A stretch of 64,000 nt of DNA from Deltaproteobacteria bacterium. GTDB lineage: Bacteria; Desulfobacterota; B13-G15; RBG-16-54-18. This document shows positions 18,931 to 27,615 of this stretch, in pieces (the stretch's first letter is position 1; the number at the start of each line of letters is the position of its first letter). A program made the translations under genes and the position numbers. The stretch is from assembly GCA_016927065.1 (NCBI GenBank), contig JAFGNJ010000031.1, positions 1-64,000 on the forward strand, written 5' to 3'. Under the pieces are notes generated by a model, which saw only the letters and a list, made by a program, of their open reading frames with translations, had not been told where the DNA came from and made no database searches.

Positions 18931-19374
18931 ATGTCGAACCGAAAATATGAGAAATATATTCTGACCGAATTAAAGGTCCCCGAAGATGTCCAATACAGAC
19001 AAGAGCAATACAGTAAGAGAGCGACGCGTATCTTATGGTTGGAAGATGAATTCGTGCAAGGTGCGGACAGCGTGATCCTATCCTGGTATTGGAAGGCCAC
19101 TGAAAAAGAGGGAACACCATCGCATGTACACGATTATGATGAGATATTAGGCTTTATTGGCAGTGATCCTGAAAACCCCCATGATTTAGGAGGGGAAGTA
19201 GAATATTGGATAGAAGACGAGAAGTATATCCTGAATAAAAGTTGTCTCATTTGGATCCCCAAAGGATTACGGCATTGTCCCCTGAGGGTCACACGGGTTG
19301 ACAGGCCCATATTATTTCTCGCCATTTCCATGTCCAAGAAATATGCCAAAGAGGGCATTATTCATGCCGAATAA
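18931..19374 (+). CDS. Cupin-like protein
   Basis: A 147-residue protein, probably a small beta-barrel of the cupin type. Candidate metal ligands are H70 and H72 in SHVHDYDE with the following glutamate, and the later histidine in IPKGLRHCPL. GAGGGGGAAG-type spacing before the ATG is not seen, but AAGGAGAAAGCA is. It comes 41 bases after dctM and overlaps the next gene by 11 bases, so it is part of the TRAP operon and may act on the imported compound as an isomerase or dioxygenase-like enzyme. The exact reaction is unknown. Confidence 0.65.
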   Translation: MSNRKYEKYILTELKVPEDVQYRQEQYSKRATRILWLEDEFVQGADSVILSWYWKATEKEGTPSHVHDYDEILGFIGSDPENPHDLGGEVEYWIEDEKYILNKSCLIWIPKGLRHCPLRVTRVDRPILFLAISMSKKYAKEGIIHAE

Positions 19375-21289
19375 GGTCAAGCCCGGGAAGTTTGTAGTGG
19401 AGCCACCGACGCTGACTTGTCTTGGGTTTGAATGGTATGTTGAAGGAGATGATAACCGTAATGCGACAGTTGAAGTCTTTTATCGCAAAAAAGGTGATCG
19501 TGACTGGCTAAAGGCATTACCCCTGTTACGTATCCAGAATGAAGAGAGTATTTTCGAGTTTTATAACAATAGCATTGACTACATTACACCGAACCTGTTT
19601 GCGGGGAGTATCCTTGATCTGGAACCTGATACGGACTATGAGTGCAAGTTTCTCTTGTTGGACCCGGATGGTGTCATTGGTGATACCGAAAAACGTGTGA
19701 CCGTTAAAACACGCCCCGAACCGCGGCCGTTTGAGGGCGGGCGGATATACCACGTCTATCCGAGTGATTACACAGGTCCAAAGGTGGAACCGGCCTTTCC
19801 CAATCTGATGGCGGCCTATTACATGGGCTGGTGCGAAGCCGATTGGTGGTGTGTGGCCCCGCCGCGGGTTCAACCCGGAGATACCATACTGGTTCACGCG
19901 GGTGTATATCAAGATGACTGGAATTTCTACGGGGCCGATATATGGGATAAAGGCATGGGGACCCCTTTCCAGGGAACCTATTACCTGACGGCACAAGGAA
20001 CACCGGAAATGCCCATCGTTATTAAGGCCGCGGGAGATGGTGAGGTTGTTTTTGATGGCAACGGCAATTTTAACCTCTTCAATGTGATGGTTGCTGATAA
20101 CCATTACTTTGAAGGAATCACGATACGTAATACCTATGTTGCCTTTTTGGCGGGCCAGAAGAACATCATCGGCGCCAGTGGGCTCGTGATTAAAAGATGC
20201 CGCTTTGAGAATATCGATAAGGGCGTTCATACCCACTGGTCGGGTTCAAAAAATTTTTATATAGCGGATAATGTGTTTATCGGCAGGCATGACCCCACTA
20301 TGGTTCACGGGTGGACCAATTTCCCTCCAAGGACCTCCCCGCACCCTTATGAACAATGTCTTTCTGAATATGCGATTAAGGTGTGCGGGGCAGGTCACGT
20401 TATCTGCCATAATTATATTGCTCATTTCCATGACGGGATTGATCATGCCACCTATGGGGTGCCGGACGGTTATCCCCCTTATGGCCATCCGGAGGACTAT
20501 CCTATGGAAGCGGTCTTGGCGCAGGATAGAATGTTTGTTTCCATCGACATCTATAATAATTTCCTCAACAATCTCCATGACGACTTTATTGAAGCAGACG
20601 GGGCCATGTATAATATCCGTGTCCTGCGTAACCTTTGTATTAATTCCGGCACCAACGGCCTGAGCCAGCAGACCCTTTACGGTGGCCCGGCATATTTTAT
20701 ACGAAATATTATTTATAATGCCCCAAAGGCCATCAAACATCATGCCAATCCATCAGGATTAATCTATTACCACAATACCTTCATTACCCGTGTCGAGGCG
20801 AATCTGGCCTCCAATTACCACTTTCGGAATAATCTTATCCTTGGGTGGAGACCCTCTGAAACCGTTTTTTCCTCAGAGACTTTTACCAATTACACATCAT
20901 CCGATTATAACGGATTCCGTCCAGACCCGGAGGCCGAATACTCTTTCAAGTGGAAATCACCGCCATTCAATATCATGAAGGACTATGCCGGGCCTATGGA
21001 GGAACGTTCGTTTAAAACCCTAGAAGAATACAGTAAGGCGACGGGGCAGGATAAACACAGCACTCTTGTGGATTATGATATATTTGTCAACGTGACACCG
21101 GTTGATTCGAATAACATCAGCAAAGTTTATAACATCGAAGACCTGGATTTTACCCTTAAACCCGAATCCGCGGCACGCAATGCCGGTTGCGTCCTCCCTA
21201 ATGTGAATGATGGATATGAGGGAGTTGCGCCGGATCTCGGTGCCTTGGAGACCGGCCAATCCTTGCCTATCTATGGGCCGAGGCCATGA
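19364..21289 (+). CDS. Fibronectin-like plus right-handed parallel beta-helix protein
   Basis: A 641-residue protein from the ATG at 19364, which overlaps the cupin stop; the frame open from 19298 lies inside the cupin gene. Residues about 5-105 look like a fibronectin III/Ig-like module (LDLEPDTDYECKFLLLD). From about 130 to 560 the sequence has the parallel beta-helix pattern of repeated short strands with N and G at turns (FEGITIRNTYVAFL, LVIKRCRFENIDKGVHTHW, IDIYNNFLNNLHDDFIEADG), as in polysaccharide lyases and related surface proteins; PGDTILVHAGVY is a common opening of that fold. No signal peptide is visible, which is odd for the family. A carbohydrate- or polymer-acting enzyme is possible; the reaction is not known. 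Confidence 0.65.
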   Translation: MPNKVKPGKFVVEPPTLTCLGFEWYVEGDDNRNATVEVFYRKKGDRDWLKALPLLRIQNEESIFEFYNNSIDYITPNLFAGSILDLEPDTDYECKFLLLDPDGVIGDTEKRVTVKTRPEPRPFEGGRIYHVYPSDYTGPKVEPAFPNLMAAYYMGWCEADWWCVAPPRVQPGDTILVHAGVYQDDWNFYGADIWDKGMGTPFQGTYYLTAQGTPEMPIVIKAAGDGEVVFDGNGNFNLFNVMVADNHYFEGITIRNTYVAFLAGQKNIIGASGLVIKRCRFENIDKGVHTHWSGSKNFYIADNVFIGRHDPTMVHGWTNFPPRTSPHPYEQCLSEYAIKVCGAGHVICHNYIAHFHDGIDHATYGVPDGYPPYGHPEDYPMEAVLAQDRMFVSIDIYNNFLNNLHDDFIEADGAMYNIRVLRNLCINSGTNGLSQQTLYGGPAYFIRNIIYNAPKAIKHHANPSGLIYYHNTFITRVEANLASNYHFRNNLILGWRPSETVFSSETFTNYTSSDYNGFRPDPEAEYSFKWKSPPFNIMKDYAGPMEERSFKTLEEYSKATGQDKHSTLVDYDIFVNVTPVDSNNISKVYNIEDLDFTLKPESAARNAGCVLPNVNDGYEGVAPDLGALETGQSLPIYGPRP

Positions 21290-21354
21290 TCGGCATTCAA
21301 TAAAATACTCAGAAAAATCGATAACAATCATTTTATGGTCATAAATTTGGAGGA

Positions 21355-23046
21355 ATGAAAACAATCGTGAAAGGTACTGTCCCAACTAGTGTTGTTGAAG
21401 AGATTACGGACATGATTCGTGCCCTTTGTGATATAGCCGGGTACGGGCTTCATTCAGGGATACGCCCTGGGGAATCGGGAGATCGCGCGGCCACGTATAT
21501 TCTATCAAAACTCCATGCAGCAGGTTTGACGACCGCCCGATTTGAACCCATTAAAGTGAACAATCCCTATCCCTCAGGGTTTGAAGTCACCGTGGAGACG
21601 GACGGGAAACAGACGTCATTATCAGAGCAATGTTTTCCCATGCAATACTGTAAGGAAACACCCCCTGGGGGTGGGGGGCTTACCGGTGAAATGGTATATC
21701 TTGGGGATGGATCTCAGTCCTATTTCAACCTTGTGGATGTAAAAGGCAAGATCGCACTCATAGACGAAAAGATGATGCGGGGCTATATCGCAAGCGCCAA
21801 AGAAGCCGTTGTTCAGGCAAAGGATCAAGGGGCAATAGCGATATTCCGGGCGAATATGTACGTGGACAGCCCTCAGCAACAAAAGGGTGAAGGCCTCCCG
21901 ACTGATATTTTTCCCATCCCGGTATTTTGTTTCAGCAAAAGCGGTGGGGATTATCTGAGAAATGTGGCGGTGTTCGGCCGGCCTCATACAGTTACTATAA
22001 GACATGAGGTCTCTCGAAAGGTATATGATGCTTCCAATATTGTTCTTGAATTACCCGGTAACGGCAGCATGGAAGAGGTTATCCTCGTGGGGACTCACTA
22101 TGACACGGGGCATTTCACCGGTGCAGTTGATAATAATGGGAGTGTCGCCTTAATGATTAAACTGGCGGAATACTTTTTTTCAAACAAAGCAGTGCTCAGA
22201 AACCGCGACATGATCTTCGCGTGGTGTTTCGGACATGATTTCGATATGAATTCAGGCCATTACCAATTTGCCGAAGCGCATAAAGATCAACTTGTTAAGG
22301 CCGTTGTTTGGGATGTGGATCATGCCCTTGGGGGTATTAGATATCAATATGACGAAACCAAAGGTGAAATCGTGCCAGTCGAAGGAGAGACCTGCGAATT
22401 TTACATCATATCCAATAATTATATCTTTACAAAATTGGCGGGGTTTACGATGGATAAGCACGGATTCACGTGCACCCAGAACCGATTCGAATCAACAGGT
22501 CGAGGTCCCCAATGGGGGATCGCACCGACGACAAGCCCATGGGTGAATGTGGCCAGTATTCCGCTGTATTACCATTCCATCTTTGATACCCCTGATAAGA
22601 TTACGCGGGATCAGATATCGCGTGCATATCAAGCCCATGTGGAAATGCTTGAAAATATAGATCACTTGCCTGAAGGCTTTCTTTTCTATGACAATATCAG
22701 CAAGACCCGTTCCAATACGCCAGCACAGGTTACCATCGCCATATTGTCGGAAACGGTCAAGGTGGGGGATACGGTCAAGGTATGGAATGATGAGACCCGT
22801 TTTTACGACGATAAAATGGCCTATCATTATCCAGGAGTGCCCGAATGGGCGGGTACGACTTGGGATTGGGGAGATGGCTCTCAGATCACCATTGGCGGTC
22901 CCACGGCATCACACGTTTATGAAAAGCCCGGGACCTATACTATTACAATGGAATTTACGGATACCGAGGGGGCTGCGGCAACGGCTATCAAAGAGATTAC
23001 AGTTTTACCTCACTCTAGCTCACCGACTATCGTTTCAAAACAGTAG
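21355..23046 (+). CDS. M28-like metallopeptidase with C-terminal PKD domain
   Basis: A 563-residue protein. Residues 20-455 resemble an M28 aminopeptidase with an inserted PA-like segment (about 110-235). Likely metal ligands are H in VGTHYDTGHF, D in GAVDNNGS, D in VVWDVDHA and H in LYYHSIFDTPD. The usual Glu-Glu pair is replaced by His-Asp (CFGHDFDMNSG), so activity may differ. Residues about 465-555 form a PKD domain (WAGTTWDWGDGSQ...YEKPGTYTITM). No signal peptide is seen although PKD domains are usually extracytoplasmic. The ATG at 21355 lies close to its GGAGG site and a GTG at 21367 is an alternative. It is the last gene of the TRAP cluster. Confidence 0.7.
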   Translation: MKTIVKGTVPTSVVEEITDMIRALCDIAGYGLHSGIRPGESGDRAATYILSKLHAAGLTTARFEPIKVNNPYPSGFEVTVETDGKQTSLSEQCFPMQYCKETPPGGGGLTGEMVYLGDGSQSYFNLVDVKGKIALIDEKMMRGYIASAKEAVVQAKDQGAIAIFRANMYVDSPQQQKGEGLPTDIFPIPVFCFSKSGGDYLRNVAVFGRPHTVTIRHEVSRKVYDASNIVLELPGNGSMEEVILVGTHYDTGHFTGAVDNNGSVALMIKLAEYFFSNKAVLRNRDMIFAWCFGHDFDMNSGHYQFAEAHKDQLVKAVVWDVDHALGGIRYQYDETKGEIVPVEGETCEFYIISNNYIFTKLAGFTMDKHGFTCTQNRFESTGRGPQWGIAPTTSPWVNVASIPLYYHSIFDTPDKITRDQISRAYQAHVEMLENIDHLPEGFLFYDNISKTRSNTPAQVTIAILSETVKVGDTVKVWNDETRFYDDKMAYHYPGVPEWAGTTWDWGDGSQITIGGPTASHVYEKPGTYTITMEFTDTEGAAATAIKEITVLPHSSSPTIVSKQ

Positions 23047-23140
23047 TAGTCCAACGGGAAAAAGCAACATCACTGATTTCAGCGGAGGGATATCCAAAAA
23101 TGGGCCTTTAGCGTATGGATAATTTTTGGTAAGAATATAA

Positions 23141-25465
23141 TTAAGCGATGACTCCCTTCTTTATATATGCTGAAACTTCATCTTCTGTATGGCCGAGCAG
23201 ATCGATAAAGACATATCTATTGTCTTCTCCCAACAACGGCGCCGCTTTCCAATCTGGTGGTCCTTCATCGGTGAACCTGAGAGGGGATCTATCTGAGACC
23301 GTTGTGCCGAGGGCAAGGTGTTCCATCTCGATAAAAAAGCTGCGAGCCATAAGCTGGGGGTCATGGGCAAGATCCGCGGCGTTCTGCACGACCCCGGCCG
23401 GGACCCCGGCTGTCTGCAGGAGCTGGACAATTTCCTCAGGCGCATGCCGGGCTGTCCATTGACTGATGAGGCAATCAAGTTCCGCACGGTTTTGCCTCCG
23501 GCGGGATTTTGTGGAAAAACGCTCATCCATGATCCAATCAAAGTGGCCTGCAGAGCGGCAGAAGGCCTCCCACTCCTGGGTGCTGGAGACGGTGATGACA
23601 CACCACCGATCTTCCCCCAGGCAGCGGAAATAGCCACACGGGACATCCGCACCCTCTGATGAATCGGCCGCATGTCCCAGCCCTGCCTCCATAAGCGCGG
23701 GGCCAAGCACGGTGCAGAGGGCCTCATATCCCGAGAGGTCTATATATTGTCCTTCGCCGGTCTCGTCTCGGTGTTTTAAGGCTGTCAGAATGGCGATGAC
23801 GGCATAGAGGCTGATGATCGTATCACCGTAGGCATGGCCTATGCCCACGGGGTAATCGAGCGACTGTGATGTCAGAGCGGTCAGCCCGGACAGGGCATGG
23901 AATGTCGGAGCAAGACCCGCGAAATCCCGCCACGGGCCGGTCTGCCCCATGGCGGAGATGCCGATCATGATGATATCCGGCTTTACCGTCCTGAGGTGGT
24001 CGTACCCCAATCCCCAGTTGGGCAGGACACGGGGGGAGAAATTCTCCACCACGACATCACTCACCGCTATAAGTTTCAAGGCAATATCCCGCGCCTCAGG
24101 GTGGCTCATGTCAAGGGTGATGCTGTGTTTGTTGCGGTTCCAGGTAGCGAAGTATGCCGTCGAATTCAATTCAGCGCCGTTTGCCGTTTTATGAGATTGG
24201 ATCTTGATCACCTCCGCGCCGAAATCGGCGAGTATCCTTGTGGCGTACGGTCCCGACAATATCCGCGTGAAGTCCACCACCCGGATGCCCGCGAGGACGG
24301 CGCTATCAGCAATGTCGGAGACTGGATTGTCTTTGAGATGGTGACTCTTCGGTGATCCTCCTCCCTTAGGCCATACGTGGCCGGCGGTGATCTGTTCGTT
24401 GTGTTCGCCTAATGCGGGTGCTTGCCTTATCGGTGGTGGTGAGTAGGAACTAAAACGATAAGGCATCCCCGGATACGTAAAGTGATCCAGGGGGATGAAG
24501 AATCGACGGACCGCGAGATGGGGGCTTGTTATGACCTCTGCAGGGGAACAGATCGGCGCCCACGGCAGGCGCATCGCCTGCGCCGTTTCAAAGAGTTCTT
24601 GCGTCGTGTGCTGCCCGGTCCATTTCTGTACGACCTCGATAATATGGTCGATGTGTTTTGCGCGATACTCTCCTTTCTGCCACTTCGCCTCCTGCAAATC
24701 GCCGGCCATCCCTTTTGCAGCCATCCATTCAACCAGGGTATCCCAAGAGGAGAGGAGCGTCATTTGAAGGAAGCCGTCTTTGCAGGGGAGGACGCAGAGG
24801 TCGTTGTTCCAGGAACGGTTCCCCGTTCTCGTGGCCACGGTCTTGTCGGAGAAATAGCGCACCATGACGTGATCTAGGGTCGCAACCACGGCCTCCTGGA
24901 CGGAGAGATCAATGTATATGCCTTTCCCAGTGTGCGAGCGCCTTCTCAAGGCGAGGAGAATCCCGACTGCGCCGAAGAGGGAGGCGGCATAATATGCCTG
25001 CTCACCGTACGGTTGGAGCGGCGGCGATGACGGGTCTCCCGTTACATACATCTGACCGCCATAGGCGGCGGCAATCAGGTCGTTGGAGCGATAGGTACGC
25101 CGAGGGCCGGTTTGACCGAACCCCGTTATGGAGAGATGAATGAGGCCTGGATTTTCCTGGCTCAAGGCGGCATAGTTGAGATTGAGCCCTTCAAGATAGC
25201 CGGGGGCAAAGGTCTCGACCAATACATCGGCATCTTTTATTAGATTAAGAAAGCCCTTTTTCCTCGACTCATGTGTCAGGTCGAGGGTGATACCGTGTTT
25301 GTTGGTATTGTGGTAGGTGAAAGAGAGGCTTGGTTGTCGCTGCCTCGCTGGATCGCCTGCGGGCGGTTCTCCCTTGATGACAAAGGCTCCGAGGTCGGCG
25401 AGCAGTTTTGAGCAGAACGAACCTTGTTCATCAGCCAGATCGAGGATGCGTATATCTTTTAACAA
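23141..25465 (-). CDS. Fused double family III CoA-transferase (CaiB/BaiF x2)
   Basis: A 774-residue protein made of two complete family III CoA-transferase units, about 1-365 and 385-774. Each has the nucleotide/CoA-binding start (DIRILDLADEQG; GIRVVDFTRILSGPYATRILADFGAEVIKI) and the catalytic aspartate motif (GKGIYIDLSVQEA; GEGQYIDLSGYEA). The first half resembles the upstream partner, and the second half the downstream partner, of the two-gene pairs at 35.7-38.2 and 42.0-44.4 kb, so it is the fused form of such a pair. It should move CoA between organic acids. The start is TTG at 25465, set off by GAGG nine bases upstream. Confidence 0.88.
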   Translation of the reverse strand: MLKDIRILDLADEQGSFCSKLLADLGAFVIKGEPPAGDPARQRQPSLSFTYHNTNKHGITLDLTHESRKKGFLNLIKDADVLVETFAPGYLEGLNLNYAALSQENPGLIHLSITGFGQTGPRRTYRSNDLIAAAYGGQMYVTGDPSSPPLQPYGEQAYYAASLFGAVGILLALRRRSHTGKGIYIDLSVQEAVVATLDHVMVRYFSDKTVATRTGNRSWNNDLCVLPCKDGFLQMTLLSSWDTLVEWMAAKGMAGDLQEAKWQKGEYRAKHIDHIIEVVQKWTGQHTTQELFETAQAMRLPWAPICSPAEVITSPHLAVRRFFIPLDHFTYPGMPYRFSSYSPPPIRQAPALGEHNEQITAGHVWPKGGGSPKSHHLKDNPVSDIADSAVLAGIRVVDFTRILSGPYATRILADFGAEVIKIQSHKTANGAELNSTAYFATWNRNKHSITLDMSHPEARDIALKLIAVSDVVVENFSPRVLPNWGLGYDHLRTVKPDIIMIGISAMGQTGPWRDFAGLAPTFHALSGLTALTSQSLDYPVGIGHAYGDTIISLYAVIAILTALKHRDETGEGQYIDLSGYEALCTVLGPALMEAGLGHAADSSEGADVPCGYFRCLGEDRWCVITVSSTQEWEAFCRSAGHFDWIMDERFSTKSRRRQNRAELDCLISQWTARHAPEEIVQLLQTAGVPAGVVQNAADLAHDPQLMARSFFIEMEHLALGTTVSDRSPLRFTDEGPPDWKAAPLLGEDNRYVFIDLLGHTEDEVSAYIKKGVIA

Positions 25466-25500
25466 GACGTTTCCTCATTGTTTAGAGAATTAATTTTCAA

Positions 25501-25860
25501 ATCCCCCCTTACCCCCCCTTTTCTAAAGGGGGGTGGAATTATAAGATTCCCCTTTGCTAAAGGGGGGATGAAAGGAAATTTTTCCCGCCGTTTGCGGGAT
25601 TTGTGGATGCCGCTTCGTCATGTTTGATTGCTCAGAAAATACAACAACCAAAGCCCTCCCTGCCTCCCATTACAAATTAGGGAGGAGTTCTTCCCCCTTT
25701 GGAAAAGGGGGATAGAGGGGGATTTTTTTGTCGTTCGTAGGTGACGCTTTTTCATGCCGAAGGTGGCTCTGACCAAAGGGTCACCTCCGGTTTAGCCAAA
25801 GAATTGTTTCAAAAATATCATCGTATTCCCCTCTTTGGCAAAGAGGGGTTAGGGGAGATT
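25501..25860. repeat. Palindromic C/G-run repeats 5' side of DUF559 gene
   Basis: The segment carries several short palindromes of the type CCCCCTTT-N-AAAGGGGG: about 25512-25533, 25547-25567, 25692-25711 and 25828-25847. At 25769-25793 lies CTGACCAAAGGGTCACCTCC followed by GGTTT, repeated with one change on the other side of the gene at 26235-26259. Such arrays are common around DUF559 genes and suggest a small mobile or REP-like unit. Confidence 0.7.
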
Positions 25861-26208
25861 TTATAGATTACCCCAAATCCTCTCTAAAACTCCCCCTATG
25901 TTCTCAAATATCTCCTTATCGGAAAACCTTAAAACCGTTATTCCTTTTTTTGCCAGGCTATCATCACGGATGGAATCCTTCATTTTTCCATCTTCTGAAT
26001 AGTGTTGTCCACCATCAAGCTCTATCACCAGTTTTGCCTTTGGGCAGTAAAAATCAACGATAAATCTCTCGATTATCTTCTGACGATAAAACTGATATCC
26101 TTTTAATTGTTTCCGACGCAATTTTGCCCATAGCAGGTTTTCAGCATCTGTCATATTTTTTCTGAGGGATTGGGAAAGCGGTTTTAACCGTTTATCGTAA
26201 TCTAGCAT
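25861..26208 (-). CDS. DUF559 endonuclease-like protein
   Basis: A 115-residue protein of the DUF559 family, related to the very-short-patch repair (Vsr) endonuclease fold. The hallmark sequence is present: SLRKNMTDAENLLWAKLRRKQLKGYQFYRQ, then FIVDFYCPKAKLVIELDGGQHY with the D..ExDG catalytic-type residues, and GITVLRFSDKEIFENI. Length is complete. It lies alone among palindromic G/C-run repeats (25501-25860 and 26217-26370), unlike the surrounding metabolic genes, and is probably part of a mobile or selfish unit. The biological role of DUF559 proteins is not settled. Confidence 0.85.
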   Translation of the reverse strand: MLDYDKRLKPLSQSLRKNMTDAENLLWAKLRRKQLKGYQFYRQKIIERFIVDFYCPKAKLVIELDGGQHYSEDGKMKDSIRDDSLAKKGITVLRFSDKEIFENIGGVLERIWGNL

Positions 26209-26216
26209 ATCTACTC

Positions 26217-26370
26217 AAATCCCCCCTTACCCCCCTGACCAAAGGGTCACCTTCGGTTTTCTAAAGGGGGGTTGAAATTATAAGATCTCCCCTTGCTAAA
26301 GGGAGGGGGGATTATAATGATTCCCCTTTTCTAAAGAGGGGGAAAATTATAATGGCTCCCCTTTGTTACA
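26217..26370. repeat. Palindromic C/G-run repeats 3' side of DUF559 gene
   Basis: Repeated CCCCTTT...AAAGGGG units with spacers of the GATTATAATG type (about 26219-26272, 26287-26310, 26322-26342 and 26357-26376), and the second copy of the 25-base CTGACCAAAGGGTCACCTTC... element at 26235-26259. Confidence 0.7.
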
Positions 26371-26454
26371 TGGGGAGATAAGATTAATGGTTTTTTTTCT
26401 AAAGTGAAAAAGCAGATTAGTGATTCTCCTTTTTTTAGGCGATGAACTAAACTA

Positions 26455-27423
26455 TTACTTGTCCTCCCTCGTCAGTTCCTTTACAACCTCTTCATACCCC
26501 TCTATCAATCTTTTGATAATTGTTGCCGCGGGGACAATATCGTTGATAAGGCCTGCCGATGCCCCGCACGAGGCCTCGCCCGCCGCGAGATCTCCCTCGA
26601 GTTGCGACTGCCTGGCGCTGCGGTATCCGAGGACATCGACGATCTCCTGCGCAGCCGCGCCTGTTTTGTCGAGCGTCATGAGCTGCTCGGTGAATGCTGT
26701 TTTGAGGTTTCGACGTGGGCGCACGACGCGGGAGGTGACCACGGTGTCCGTATCACGGGCCTGCACAATGGCCTCTTTGTACCGTGGATGGGCCATGTTC
26801 TCTTCTGCGGCGATAAAGCGAGTACCGAGCTGCACCCCCTCCGCACCGAGGGCAAAGGCGGCGACAACGCCTCGCGCATCCGCGATACCACCGGCGGCGA
26901 TAATCGGTATCCCTACTGCGTCCGCGATCTGGGGGACTAACGAAAAGAGGGGCACCTCATCAACCCCCACCCGTCCAGCAGCCTCATACCCCTCTGCGAT
27001 AACACAATCCACTCCGCTTGATTCTGAAAAACGGGCCTGCGCGACGGTGCTGACGACGTGGAGGACCGTGATTCCGGCATCGTGCAAGACGGCGGTATAC
27101 GTATCCGGGCTCCCTGCCGCCGTCACCACGATTCTCACTTTTTGTCTTAAAGCAACATCGATGAGAAGCCCGCTTGATTCAAGGTCTAGGGGGATATTGA
27201 CCCCGAACGGGCACTCAGTGAGCGCTCTTGCCTTTATGATTTGGTCTCGCAGGTTTTCCGTTGGATCGCCGGATTGCTCCATACCGGCATACGGGCTGAT
27301 GACCCCGAGACCGCCGGCATTGGAAACCGCTGCGGCAAGTTCTGCTGTGGCCAACCACAGCATTCCCCCCTGGAGGATGGGATAATCAATGCCGAGCAGG
27401 GGGCAAATCCGTGTTCGTTTCAT
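26455..27423 (-). CDS. Nitronate monooxygenase / FabK-like flavoprotein
   Basis: A 322-residue TIM-barrel flavoprotein. The start is ATG at 27423; a TTG directly before it would add one residue. The opening CPLLGIDYPILQGGMLWLATAELAAAVSNAGGLGVI, the loop IPIIAAGGIADARGVVAAFALGAEGVQLGTRFIAAEE and the C-terminal helix match class I nitronate monooxygenases and the enoyl-ACP reductase FabK, both FMN enzymes. The site usually reading EAGGH reads EAAGR, so the catalytic histidine is replaced by arginine. In anaerobes such proteins sit in acyl-CoA gene sets, and a role in redox handling of an enoyl thioester is possible but not shown. It is the last gene of the ligase/desulforedoxin run. Confidence 0.78.
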   Translation of the reverse strand: MKRTRICPLLGIDYPILQGGMLWLATAELAAAVSNAGGLGVISPYAGMEQSGDPTENLRDQIIKARALTECPFGVNIPLDLESSGLLIDVALRQKVRIVVTAAGSPDTYTAVLHDAGITVLHVVSTVAQARFSESSGVDCVIAEGYEAAGRVGVDEVPLFSLVPQIADAVGIPIIAAGGIADARGVVAAFALGAEGVQLGTRFIAAEENMAHPRYKEAIVQARDTDTVVTSRVVRPRRNLKTAFTEQLMTLDKTGAAAQEIVDVLGYRSARQSQLEGDLAAGEASCGASAGLINDIVPAATIIKRLIEGYEEVVKELTREDK

Positions 27424-27451
27424 CAAGGCTGTTCTGCAACGGGAAGTGACG

Positions 27452-27592
27452 TCAATCGGATGATGGGACAGGCTTTGGTTCCTGGAGCTTCATTTCTTGA
27501 TCGTGGCATTCCAACGTGCCGTCGCCGGCCTTCGTACACAATGCCTCGGTCCCGCAGACTTCACAGCGATATCTCTTTCCCAACTGGCTCAT
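27452..27592 (-). CDS. Desulforedoxin-like mini-protein, CxxC/CH variant
   Basis: A 46-residue protein translated by hand. ATG at 27592 follows AGGAGGTG by a normal distance; stop TGA is at 27452-27454. It reads SQLGKRYRCEVCGTEALCTKAGDG, then LECHDQEMKLQ. C10 and C13 form the CxxC and C29-H30 takes the place of the paired CC, so it would bind one metal by Cys3His or lose it. It is 23 bases after its paralog and 28 bases before the flavoprotein gene, an evident operon. Desulforedoxin carries one iron in a Cys4 site and passes electrons; the function of this variant is inferred only. Confidence 0.72.
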   Translation of the reverse strand: MSQLGKRYRCEVCGTEALCTKAGDGTLECHDQEMKLQEPKPVPSSD

Positions 27593-27615
27593 ACCCTTAC
27601 ACCTCCTGTGTATCT

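Noticed and set aside
25501-26376. CRISPR array
   Set aside because: The repeats are palindromic, of uneven length and spacing, and have no uniform spacers or cas genes.
26420-27385. 321-codon plus-strand open frame
   Set aside because: Antisense to the nitronate-monooxygenase-like gene; rich in Ser/Thr/Ala/Pro with no domain.
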